Made by a program: the position numbers and the translations under genes | The notes under the pieces: generated by a model | Told to the model about the DNA's origin: nothing | Seen by the model: only the letters and a program-made list of their open reading frames with translations | The model's database searches: none | Shown: positions 1 to 8,612 of the stretch, piece by piece | Position numbering within the stretch: the stretch's first letter is position 1 | How the letters are laid out: each line of letters opens with the position of its first letter | Origin: Microthrixaceae bacterium | GTDB lineage: Bacteria; Actinomycetota; Acidimicrobiia; Acidimicrobiales; Microtrichaceae | Assembly (NCBI GenBank): GCA_027493675.1 | Contig: JAOSKI010000012.1 | Span: 124,001 to 188,000 of the forward strand | Length of the DNA stretch: 64,000 nt | Reading direction: 5' to 3'

Positions 1-26
1 CGGACCTCGATGCCGGTGATCGCCAT
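1..26 (-). CDS. possible 5' end of a gene running off the window
   Basis: A minus-strand ATG at 26 opens a frame that reads MAITGIEVR and leaves the window after eight codons. A purine-rich GGGGGC lies about ten bases upstream. It would follow the luciferase-like gene (stop at 84) on the same strand after a 57-base gap, as in an operon. The product cannot be identified from so few residues, and the call rests only on spacing and the putative ribosome binding site. Confidence 0.25.
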
Positions 27-83
27 CGTCGTTGCCCCCGTGTTCGTGCGGCCTTGCGCCTCTCAAGGGCGCAACCTAGGCGC

Positions 84-1119
84 TCAGGGGTGGTGTTGTC
101 CTGTGGTCTTGCTTGTGGGCCTGGCGGCGTTGATGGTGGCTTCGATGGTCGCCATGCGGTCCGGCCCCCACGGCAGGGGCATCACGACGGCATGGTCGAC
201 CCCGGCGTCACGGTACGCGGCGACCGCGGCAGCTACGTGTGCCGCGTCCCCGCACACGTCGATCGCAGCGATCATCTCATCGGAGACCGCCGCCAGCGCC
301 GCCGCACGGTCCCTCTGCCGGTGGGCGCGGTTGATCTCCTCGACCTCACGGCCGAAGCCCGCTCGCTCGAAGGCCCGTGCATATGCCGGCACCACCGCGT
401 AGGGAGAACAGGTCCTTGCGGGCGGGCTCGGTCGCGGGGCCTGGGTCACACACGCCGACGTGGACGTATGCGTAGATGGCGCAGCTTCCGGGTGGCCTTC
501 CGGCTGCGGCCTCGCCGGAGCGCACCTGCTCGACGCACCAGGGCACCGACGAGGCCGGCAGGTAGTTCAACAGCACGCCGTCGGCGATCTCGCCACCCAA
601 TCGCAGCATCTTCTCGTTCAGCGCGCCGAGGATGATCCTGGGGCGTCGATGATCCGCGAAGCGCACCCCGAGCCGGAAGCGATCCGTGGAGTAGTGCACC
701 CCGTCGTGGCTGACAACCTCGCCATCCAGGCACGAGCGGGTGAGGGTGAGGTACTCGCGCATCTGCGCCAACGGCGTGGCGCCGAAGTCGGTGCCGTGCC
801 ATCGCTGCACCACCACGGGTGAGGAGATCCCCACTCCCAGCAGCACGTCGTGCTCTCCGACGATCGATTGCAGGGTGGCTGCGCCCATCGCCACGAGCAT
901 CGGCGTACGCAACTGGACTGCCAACACGCCGGTACCGAGGTCCATGCCCCCCACAGACGCGCCGACGGCTCCCAGGGTCGCGAAGGCCTCCGGGCCGGTG
1001 GTCTCGGCGGTCCAGAACGAGCGGTAGCCGCTGTCACGGGCTAGTCGGGCCATTGCCAGAGCGGCGTCCAGGCCCAACGCCTGGAAGCTGGCGAAGGTCA
1101 AGCCTGTGGATTCGGTCAT
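84..1119 (-). CDS. luciferase-like (LLM class) F420-dependent oxidoreductase, frameshifted
   Basis: The N-terminal frame from 1119 holds the LLM TIM-barrel start (TGLTFASFQALGLDAALAMA), a central LLGVGISSPVVVQRWHG strand-loop and PRIILGALNEKMLRLGGEIADG, the region that contacts the cofactor in this superfamily. The frame changes near 400: after KDLFS the protein continues in another frame as PYAVVPAYARAFERAGFG and ends at 84. The joined product is about 344 residues, the normal family length. Family members use F420 or FMN to oxidise or reduce small organic substrates; the substrate here is unknown. The frameshift is most likely a sequence error because both halves are well conserved. Confidence 0.8.
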
Positions 1120-1166
1120 GCCCCGACGCTACCGGCTCGCCCCCTCCGCTCGGTCGCCCCACTTGT

Positions 1167-1217
1167 CGTTCTGTGTCGCGTGCGTGGCGCTCAGCGCCAC
1201 GCACGCGACACAGAACG
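1167..1217. repeat. perfect 25-bp palindrome, copy 1 of a dispersed hairpin
   Basis: The left arm 1167-1191 and right arm 1193-1217 are exact reverse complements around a single C. Core of the arm: GTGCGTGGCGCT. The second copy at 31641-31689 shares outer GTTCTGTGT and the inner core but differs at two base pairs, both compensated on the other arm. It lies 48 bases upstream of the minus-strand gene starting at 1119, in a region where transcription diverges, so it is unlikely to be a simple terminator. It behaves like a REP-type palindromic repeat. Confidence 0.85.
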
Positions 1218-1244
1218 GGGTTGTGGGGAGTGGGGTTGTGGGGG
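1217..1244 (+). other. G-quadruplex-type tract beside the palindrome
   Basis: Four runs of four or more G (1217-1220, 1225-1228, 1232-1235, 1240-1244) separated by loops of 3-4 bases satisfy the usual G4 pattern. It abuts the palindrome at 1167-1217. The second palindrome in this window also carries a G tract on the same side. Confidence 0.65.
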
Positions 1245-1389
1245 AGCAGGCCATGGCAGCGCGAAAAGCGACCAGACGATGTCGCACCGGCGTTGTATCG
1301 TGTAGTCCACACAGATCGGTTCGAGGGTTGCACGCTCGTTGCGGCGCAGTCTTGGAGCCGCCGACTCGGACCTACACAGGGAGCTGGCG

Positions 1390-1575
1390 ATGACCGAGGT
1401 ACAGGATCTGGAGTTCGAGAACGAGGATTCGATCCGCCGGGCAATGTCGCTGATCGATCACGGCTTGGGAGAGATCTCCGAACGTCAGTTGGTCTCCACC
1501 TCGGAGGTGGCCGACCTGCTGCTCGACGTTCGCAGCGTGCTGTCCCGCCTCGATCCTGAGGTCTCGCCGAACTGA
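1390..1575 (+). CDS. small acidic hypothetical protein, 61 aa
   Basis: An ATG at 1390 is preceded by AGGGAGCTGGCG, a usable ribosome binding site. The product starts MTEVQDLEFENEDSIRRAMS and is acidic and helical in appearance, with heptad-like leucines (LLLDVRSVLSRL) and no signal or membrane segment. It stands alone, divergent from the luciferase-like gene and convergent with the WS/DGAT gene. I do not recognise a family. Upstream 1245-1389 holds no clear promoter. Confidence 0.55.
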   Translation: MTEVQDLEFENEDSIRRAMSLIDHGLGEISERQLVSTSEVADLLLDVRSVLSRLDPEVSPN

Positions 1576-1724
1576 GCCTGGGCGCCTCTGCGCCCCTGGC
1601 CTCCATGCTCTCCGGCCATTGGCCGTGACATCGACGGCCCCGAATGCCCGCCTTGTGGTCAGAGCCCTTGTTGACAGCCGCGCTCCAGTCCGCACGGGTC
1701 CGGTGGTTCGTGACGGTGGGGTAG

Positions 1725-3226
1725 TCACCCCGAGGCGGCCTCGAACAGGCCGCGGTAGGCCACCTCGATCTCGTTCAGCAGCAGTTCCGGGTCGTCCACC
1801 GCCCCGAATCCACGTGCAGGCCGAGCCACAGCGTTCCGCAGTACGACATCGTCGTGAGGTTGAACGGGGTTCCCGCCAGTGGCCCCACGGGGTAGTTGGC
1901 CTCGAGTAGCGCCCCTCCCATGTACAGGTCGAAGGGCGCGGCGCGGACGTTGCTGCACACGAAGTCGATTCCCGCCGTTGCCCGCTCGCCTGTTGCCAAC
2001 AGGGCCGCGGTCGGCAATAGGTTGATGACCGCTGCCACCCGGCCAGCGCCCCCAGTGCACGTTCGCCGCGTGGCGCTGAGGCGTTCGTGTACTTCGGTGA
2101 ACCGCTCGGTTGCTGGAATCTCGCCGGTGGGCAACAGCACCTGGGTCGGCGAGAACGCATTCCCGCCCGCCATCGGGTCAGCATGTCGCGCCTCGGGGTC
2201 GGTGCCTCGAACACTCACCGGCATGGACATCCTTAGTTGGTCCACCTCTGCTCCCTTGGCTCGGTGGTAGGCGCCTGCGGCGCTCGCTGCGCCGGTGACG
2301 AAGAAGTCGTTGACGGTGCCTCCCAGGCGGTGTGATGCGTCCTTCACCGCGGCCAACTCGAGGGAGGTGGTGCCGAACCAGCGATCCAGCGTGCGTTGAG
2401 TCCACAGGGGCGAGCAGCGGGTGAGCACCTGTGCCTGGCGCCCTGCGGAGAGCGTCAACTCGGCGGCATCCGCGGGGTTTGTGATGAACGACCCTGCTGC
2501 GCCGATCGCGTCGACCACTTGCGCTCCCCGCTGGCGCAGCGAATCGGTAAGGGCACCGACGAACTCGGTGATCCGGCTGCTCTCGGTCGGCTCGCCTTCG
2601 CCTCTGTCAACCGTCGCGGATTCGCTGCTCGCGTCACCCGTGGACGCGTCACCACTGGCATCATCGGCCGACGCTTCGCCGCCGGTATCGCTGGTGTCGG
2701 CTGCCGGCTCGGTGTCGCCTGATGGTTGGTCGGGGGAGCGCTCCAGGTCGAGGAACGCCACCGACAGGCGGATTCCACCCTCGCCGTCGGTGATCGTGTG
2801 GTGCATCCGCTGCAGCATGGCCGAAGCTCCGCCTTGAAGACCCTCGATGATCGTGAAGTCCCACAGCGGGCGTTCCCTGTCGAAGGGCTGGCTGGTGAGG
2901 GTCGCCACGTAGTCGTAGAGGTCGCGTGTGGTCGCCCCGTTGCCGAGGTTCACCCATCGCAGATGGTGGTGCAGATCGAAGTCCGGGTCGTCGGCCCATG
3001 CCGGGTTCGACAGCGCACCGGCGGGTTCCACCGGGCGTTGGCGGAGTTTGGGCACCTTCGTGACCGCCACAGCCATCTTGTCGAGGAACCGGTCCTTGTC
3101 GGGTGGACGGTCCAGGATCGTCACGTTCGCGAACGTGTTCGACAGCGCCGGGCTCTTCTCGAGGTTCCACATGAGTGCCTCGAAGTCGCTCATGTACTCC
3201 AGAGGTGTGCCCTCGCCGTCGGCCAT
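1725..3226 (-). CDS. wax ester synthase/diacylglycerol acyltransferase (WS/DGAT)
   Basis: The product starts MADGEGTPLEYMSDFEALMW and carries the WS/DGAT active-site motif HHxxxDG as HHTITDG at residues 142-148, followed by an acidic Ser/Asp/Glu-rich linker (around residues 170-220) and a conserved C-terminal domain with NDFFVTGA and SMPVSVRG. Enzymes of this family esterify fatty alcohols or diacylglycerol with acyl-CoA to make storage wax esters or triacylglycerol at the membrane. The frame changes near 1800; the true C-terminus (DPELLLNEIEVAYRGLFEAA) ends at 1725. Length about 500 residues. A second paralogue lies at 26464-27959. Confidence 0.9.
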
Positions 3227-3301
3227 CCTGTGAGGCTAGATCAACCAGGGTGCACATGGGCCCGCTCAGTGGGCCGGAGAGGGCCCGGAATCCGCAGCGG
3301 G

Positions 3302-3877
3302 TCAGGAAACCGGAGGTGGCCAGAGCCGGCGCGCGGTGTGGGCCGACGTGGCACCGAGGGCCCATCCGGCGAGGACGTCGCTCGGGTGGTGCACTCCCAC
3401 GTGCACGCGGCTCCAGCCCACCAGGAGCGCCAGGGCCCACCACACACGGCGGTGGCCCAGGTCTGCTGCGAGCATCTCGGATGCACATGCTCCCGCGGAC
3501 GCATGGCCGCTAGGGAAGCTGCTGGTCACCGGTGTGCGCAGGTGGTGTGGGTGATCCAGGTCCTCGGTCGGGCGTCGCCTCTTGACCAACAACTTGACCG
3601 GGCCGTTGACGATGGCCTGCTCGACGCCCTGCACGACGCTGCGCCGAAGGGCCCGCCGGGAGCGTTGATGGTCGCGGCGGGCGAGGCCGACAAGCGCATC
3701 GGCGAGGTTGATGGCGTGCCACAGCTTGGAATGGTTGGCGGCCTGGGACAGGGCGTAGGCCACTCGGTCCACTACCGAGTTGCCCCGGAGGCGGCCCAGT
3801 TCGCGCGCTATTCGTGCGTCGCCGTCGGCGAGCCGGCGGGCGAGTTCGCTGGTGGTGCTCGGCGATGTCGACTCCAT
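3302..3877 (-). CDS. PAP2-family membrane phosphatase
   Basis: A 191-residue protein starting MESTSPSTTSELARRLADGD. The three PAP2 signatures are in order: KLLVKRRRP (residues 95-103, KxxxxxxRP), FPSGH (121-125) and SRVHVGVHHPSD (156-167, SRxxxxxHxxxD), so the catalytic histidines and the aspartate are present. Hydrophobic stretches around 147-156 and 168-178 suggest membrane association. Such enzymes dephosphorylate phosphatidic acid or polyprenyl phosphates, which fits the lipid-rich neighbourhood. Because of a frameshift in the upstream nuclease gene the same frame stays open into it, but a 40-base gap separates the two genes and ATG at 3877 is the natural start. Confidence 0.85.
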   Translation of the reverse strand: MESTSPSTTSELARRLADGDARIARELGRLRGNSVVDRVAYALSQAANHSKLWHAINLADALVGLARRDHQRSRRALRRSVVQGVEQAIVNGPVKLLVKRRRPTEDLDHPHHLRTPVTSSFPSGHASAGACASEMLAADLGHRRVWWALALLVGWSRVHVGVHHPSDVLAGWALGATSAHTARRLWPPPVS

Positions 3878-3917
3878 GTGGGGTGATCCGGGTCCGTGCG
3901 CGGGTACGGTTGGTGTG

Positions 3918-4837
3918 TCAGGTGGCGGATCCGACCTGCGATACCGCATTGTCGATGTGGTCAGTCGCAGTGTCGATGTGGCCGCTACGACTGTGCTCAG
4001 CGTTGCCGAGTGCGCGCCTTCGCTCCAACTCGACAGCGACCGCTCGTGCCTCGTCGGGGTCGCCGCCAAAGGCAGGGCAGTACTGCTGGAACGCACACCA
4101 CTTGCACAACGCGGACGGCTTGGGACGGAAGTCGTCGTGCTTGCAGGCCCGTTCCACCGCCGACCAGATGGCTCCGACGCGGTTTCGCAGCCCACGAACG
4201 GACTGCTCGGTCGGGGTGGTCGAGATGATCTGTGGGTCGCCGCCCAGGTACATGAGCTGGATGCGTGAGGGCAGTTCCCCGAAGTGCTCCTGGCACAGGA
4301 ACGCATAGAAGTGCACACCTGCCAACCGCGCCTGCTCCTGGGCCGCGCCCGGAGTGCGGCCGGTCTTGTAGTCGGTGACCACCAGGGAACCATCGGGGTC
4401 ACGTTCGAGCCGGTCGATGATCCCCTCACGGTCACTCCGCCGATGTCGGAGGTGAGCATCAGCTCGAGGCCCTCGGTTCGGATGCGACGCGGGTCCTCGA
4501 GGCCGAAGTAGCGATCGAGCATCGCCGAGGTGTCGTCGGCGAATCGTGTGGCGGCAGCGTCGTCGAGATCGAGCTCCGCCCACTCCCTCCCGGAGCGCAT
4601 CTCGCCGAGCGCGGTGTCGAGGTGTAGTGAGCCCCGCTCAGGAGTGCGGTCCGCCGCCGGCTCGGCCAGCAACAGTTCGAGGGCGCGGTGCACGGTGGTG
4701 CCCTTCATGGCGGGTTCCGAGGGTGGTTCGGGCAGCTTGTCGATGGCCGAGAACCGGAAGGCCAGGGCGCAGTCCTTGAAGGCCGACACCTTGGACGGCG
4801 ACAGCGAGCTGGGAAGCGGAAGCTCCATGGGTGCCAT
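3918..4837 (-). CDS. RecB/Cas4-like PD-(D/E)XK nuclease with Fe-S cysteines
   Basis: N-terminal SLSPSKVSAFKDCALAFRF contains the first cluster cysteine and resembles the AddB/RecB C-terminal nuclease domain. Catalytic elements are GIIDRLERDPDGSLVVTDYKTG (Asp ... D-x-K-T-G) near the middle, followed by a QxxxY-like region and a C-terminal CKWCAFQQYC, giving the Cx2Cx5C half of a 4Fe-4S cluster. Frame changes near 4430, between the HRALELLLAE half and the catalytic half. About 306 residues, a stand-alone nuclease with no helicase domain. The family acts in DNA end processing; the role here is not clear from neighbours. Confidence 0.85.
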
Positions 4838-4903
4838 CGTAGGTCCTGGGTGTGACGCTCCCGGGTGGGTCGATGTGCTCCTGGGTACCCCGGGTGGCAG
4901 CCG

Positions 4904-5852
4904 CTACAAGCCCGACAGGGTCGCGATGAGGTCGAGCACGGAGCGGGCCATGGCTTCGGGCCTCTCCAGCGGGCCGAAGTGCCCGAGCTCGTCGTGGGCC
5001 TCGACGCGGCCCGCGGGCAGCGCGGCGGCGATCAGGGGAGCGAGCGTGGCCGGAGTCGGGTCGTCCTCGCGCCCCCGCAGCACGACCACGGGACACGCGA
5101 CCTCGCCCAGGTGGTCCCATGCACTGTGCCGCGATCCCATCCGGTAACCGGCTGCTTCGTCCTCGGGGCGGCACGCGAGGACGAATCCCGCTCCGGCGTC
5201 GCCTTCGCCGGCCTGCTGCGCACCGGGCGCCTCGGGGTGGAAGCCGTAGGTGACGTAGGCGGCCAGGCACTCGGGGCTGAGGTCCGACAGCGGGGGCTTC
5301 CCTGCGAAGTTGGCGAAGGCCTCTCGCGGCTCGCGAAGCTCGAACGGCGGCGCAACGCGGCCTGCTCCATGGGGTTGTACCCTCGTCGCTGTAGATGCCC
5401 GGGAACACGATCGGCTCGAAGAGCCACAGGGCTGCGAAGGTGCCCGGGCGGAGCTGTTCGGCCAGAAGCAGCGCGGCCCCGCCCATGGAGTGCCCGACGC
5501 CCACCGGGCGTGACAGGCCGAGTGCGTCGTGGACCGCCAGGACGTCGTCGCGGTGGCCTTCCCAGGACATGTCCGCCGAGCCGCGGTCGGAGTGGCCGTG
5601 CGCCCGGGCGTCGTAGCTCACACAACGACGGTCGCCCAGAGCGTGCACAAGCGGGGCGAACACCCCTGCGCAGAAGCCGTTGGCGTGCGAGAGCAGGACT
5701 TCTGGTCCCCCCGGCGGTGTGTGGTCACCACCCGGCGGCGAGTCGTAGGCGGCGAGGGTGACCCCGTCGCTCGAGGGCACCTCGATCGGGTCGGGCATCG
5801 GGGGCGGCGCCGGCATCTCGGGCGGCACTGACATCGACGGCGGTGCTGGCAT
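4904..5852 (-). CDS. alpha/beta-hydrolase, frameshifted
   Basis: After a Pro/Met-rich N-terminus (MPAPPSMSVPPEMPAPPPMP) the protein shows an oxyanion-region LLSHANGFCAGVF, the SYDARAHGHSDR strand and the nucleophile elbow GHSMGG, and ends with the catalytic-His region HDELGHFGPLERPEAMA at 4904. The frame changes near 5380 and again near 5310, so the cap domain (PPLSDLSPECLAAYVTYGFHP) must be read across frames. Length about 315 residues. The repeated MP motif suggests that translation may start at an internal methionine. Substrate unknown. Confidence 0.8.
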
Positions 5853-5992
5853 CGTTGCACAATGCCACCCGCGGTTTGCCCGGTCCCATTCCGGCTGTGG
5901 ACGCGCCGGTTCCCGGAGCGGGTGGGCAGCGGGGGAGTGGATAGGCAGCGGGCCGGCGATCAGCAGCGAGGCAGACGATCAGCCCGAGTGGA

Positions 5993-6481
5993 TCAGCAGA
6001 GGCCGCCGTCGAGCTCGATCGAGGTGATCACACCCGGCAGGTGGTGACGCAGGTGTTGCAGCTCACCTTCGGAGATGACTGTCGGGCCGTTCGCTATGAA
6101 CGACTCGAGCAGGTCCGCCTCGACCATCGTGCAACCGTTCACATGGCCTTCACGCGCCGATACCAGCACCGGGTCGACGAAGGACACGACGTCGAGGACC
6201 TTGGCCAAGCCGTTGCGGATCCGGTGCGCACCCATGGCGGTTCGTTCAGCGGCCGCTTCTGGGTCGTCTCCGGCCTTGCCGATCAGGAACAGCCCGGTGT
6301 GGCCGACCACCGCCCAGTGCGATCCGCTGCGACGCACGAGGAACCCCTCGGGAAGGGTCAGCACCCTTTCGTGTACTGCGGTGGAGGATGCATTCGAGCG
6401 GAGCACGTAATTGGTATCGGCGCGAACCGGCGCGCCTTGAACAGACTCAGGTGGGCGTTGTGGGCACGACTGGAGGTGCAT
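5993..6481 (-). CDS. hypothetical protein, 162 aa
   Basis: The protein reads from MHLQSCPQRP through VRADTNYVLRSNASST, LPEGFLVRRSGSHWAVVGHT and GLFLIGKAGDDPEAAAER to ELDGGLC. I do not recognise a family. It has no signal peptide or membrane segment and looks like a small alpha/beta domain. It begins 32 bases after the glycosyltransferase stop on the same strand, so it may be the last gene of that operon. There is no good ribosome binding site at the chosen start, and a downstream start near VRADTN is possible. Confidence 0.5.
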   Translation of the reverse strand: MHLQSCPQRPPESVQGAPVRADTNYVLRSNASSTAVHERVLTLPEGFLVRRSGSHWAVVGHTGLFLIGKAGDDPEAAAERTAMGAHRIRNGLAKVLDVVSFVDPVLVSAREGHVNGCTMVEADLLESFIANGPTVISEGELQHLRHHLPGVITSIELDGGLC

Positions 6482-6513
6482 CGGCGAGTGCGACCAATGG
6501 CGCCGAGGATCGC

Positions 6514-7847
6514 TCAGGCGACTTCGAGTCGGTGTCGGCCGAGTACCCCTTCGATGGTCGCCACCGGATCGCTGTCGCCGGTTCCTTCGGCGATGGCCCG
6601 CGAGACACGTCCGGCGGCCTCCCGGAACGACGGCTCGCTGAGCACCTGCTCCGCTGCGGCCTTGATCTTCGTGGTGGTTGCCTTGCGCTTGAGCTTTTGA
6701 CCCCTGCGCCGGCGGCGACCACACGTGCCGCGTTGTCGCCCTGGTCGCGCCCCATCGGGATGCACACCATCGGGATGCCGGCAGCGAGGCCCTTGATGGC
6801 GGTTCCGTGCCCGCAGTGGGTGATCAGCAGCGAGGCCTGAGGGATCAGCTCGGCGTGGGGCACCGATTCGGCCACCCACACGTTGTCGGCGTCGTGAACC
6901 TCGCTGGGCTTCAGCGCCGGACCCAGCGACACGACCGCCCGCACCGGCATCTCCGACAGCGCGGCCACGATGCGGTTCATGACCGGCGCCTGGTCCTGGA
7001 ACGTCGACGACATGGCCACCACGACCAAGGGTTGCTCGTCGTCGTCGACCCACGGTGCGTCCCATTGCGTGTCGACCCAGGTCGGATCGTCGAGGATCGG
7101 GCCCGACCAGGTGACGTTGCCCGGTGCCGGGCAGCCGGGGAAGTCGAAGACGCGCGGGGTGAGAACCACTACGGCATCCGCGGCCCGGCACACGTCGAGG
7201 GAGTGGCGGACATTGGGCAGCCCGTGGTCGGTGCGCACCTGGTTGAGCACCTTCTTGGACCGGTCGTAGACCATCTCCGACATGGAGGCGAGGAGTCGGT
7301 CACGGAGTGGCGCGAGAGGTTTCGGCACCGGCACCATGGCCGCGCCCAGCGGTGGGAATCCTGGGCTCGGTATTGCGTAGGGGAACGTCATGAGCGACAC
7401 GAACGGCAAGCCGCGGATCTCTGCTGCGACCCCGGCCCATGGCACCATGAACTCTGCCATCACCACCTCGACGCCGTGCCGGTCGATCACGTCGAGGGCA
7501 TCAGTGGTCCACGCCGCGCCGCTGTTGAAGAAGTACTCCTGGAACTCACGCATCTGCTGGCGGGGCTTGCCCAGGTAGTCCCGTACCGGGTCGGCGCTGC
7601 GGTCCCTTGAGGTGCGGTGAGGTGCCCGTGTCCATGCGACGAATCGGCAGCCGTTGGCGGTTGCTTCAGGCTCGATCGTCGGATCACCTAGCACGACGAC
7701 TGTGTGGCCACGCTCGCCAAGTCGCCTGGCCACACCGAGGAGCGGTGGCACGACCCCGCCTCCGTCCCACAGCGCCAGCAGGATCGTCTTGGGATCCACC
7801 CTCTCGGCTTCGGTTGATCGGGTGTTGGTTGATCGGATGTCCTCCAT
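6514..7847 (-). CDS. GT1-family (UGT/MGT-like) glycosyltransferase
   Basis: N-terminal Rossmann start TILLALWDGGGVVPPLLGVA and C-terminal nucleotide-sugar site THCGHGTAIKGLAAGIP ... MGRDQGDNAARV are typical of macrolide/UDP-type glycosyltransferases. The start at 7847 (MEDIRSTNTRSTEAERVDPK) is preceded by AAGGGGGACCTG, a strong ribosome binding site; an alternative ATG is at 7883. The frame changes near 6700, and the C-terminus (EGVLGRHRLEVA) ends at 6514. About 445 residues. The gene is continuous in frame with the upstream TetR gene in this sequence. It probably glycosylates a small hydrophobic acceptor; the acceptor is unknown. Confidence 0.85.
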
Positions 7848-7879
7848 CAGGTCCCCCTTGTTCGCATCGGTCTGGTCGG

Positions 7880-8492
7880 TCATCTGCGTCGTTGGTCGCC
7901 TGCTCGTTCCCAGTGCGAGGTGAGGCGCCTCGAGTTGGTGTTTCAAGACCCTGCGGGCTCGCTCGGGGCTGTAGCCGAACCGTTGGCGGATCGCCCACCA
8001 GCTGCGGATCTCAGTGGCGCTGAACAGGCACATCAGGCGGTCCTCGCGCTCTTGGCCGCCTTGGGGCAGCCACGGCGCGAACGCCTCGGCGAGCCATTCG
8101 AGGTGGCTGGTGCGGGCCATCTGCACCCAGTCGGAGAGCCAGTCGTAGGTGAGCTCGATGTCGCCCATGCGGTAGATCGCCTCGGCCATCTCGTCGTAGC
8201 GCTCGGCGAGCACCTCGCAGACCGCGTCGATGTCGCCCACGGGGACCTCGCGGTTGTGCTCCTCGATCCCACGGGCCTGCTCCATTCCCTGGCGCAGCAG
8301 CTCCTCCTTGGAGCCGAAGTGGCGGGTGACGGTTCGCAGCGACACCCCGGCCTCGTCCGCCACGCCCTGAAGGGTCACCTCGCTGAAGGATCCCTGATCG
8401 ATGAGCGTGAACAGCGCCTGGATAATCTGCTCACGGCGAGCCATGGTCTGCTCGTTGCGCTTGGTCTGGGTGTACTTCCGCGTCGCCATCAT
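7880..8492 (-). CDS. TetR-family transcriptional regulator
   Basis: The start (MMATRKYTQTKRNEQTMARR) leads into a TetR helix-turn-helix: QALFTLIDQGSFSEVTLQGV, ADEAGVSLRTVTRHFGSKEE. The ligand domain runs to RRVLKHQLEAPHLALG. In this sequence the frame stays open into the glycosyltransferase. A single-base shift would instead end it at a TGA overlapping ATG 7883 (ATGA), the usual coupled arrangement, and I adopt that end. Start codons at 8492 and 8489 lie inside its palindromic operator, 10-13 bases from a -10 box, so the message is nearly leaderless and probably autorepressed. Confidence 0.85.
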
Positions 8493-8519
8493 TTCATGTC
8501 CAGTATATGGACATGAAAT
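8491..8519. promoter_or_regulatory. TetR-type palindromic operator
   Basis: A perfect 12-bp inverted repeat, ATTTCATGTCCA (8491-8502) and TGGACATGAAAT (8508-8519), is separated by GTATA. It covers the -10 box, the spacer and the start codon of the TetR gene. AT-rich arms in a GC-rich genome and this placement strongly suggest the autoregulatory binding site. Confidence 0.85.
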
Positions 8520-8529
8520 ATGGGGTCAA
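8502..8529 (-). promoter_or_regulatory. sigma-70-type promoter of the TetR gene
   Basis: On the minus strand TTGACC (8529-8524) and TATACT (8507-8502) are 16 bases apart, close to consensus. Expected transcription start is near 8495, only a few bases from the ATG at 8492. The operator overlaps the -10 box and most of the spacer. Confidence 0.75.
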
Positions 8530-8612
8530 GGGGCGTCAGTGGCCCGCGGACCGGCGCAGGAAGAGCCGCTCTGCACGGCCGAGGCAAGGCCAGCGGGGGC
8601 CAGCCGGCCTGT

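Noticed and set aside
3302-4837. One long minus-strand frame joining a RecB-like N-terminus to a PAP2 phosphatase
   Set aside because: The middle part is nonsense; the nuclease catalytic core lies in another frame and ends at 3918, and PAP2 has its own ATG at 3877. The join is a frameshift by-product.
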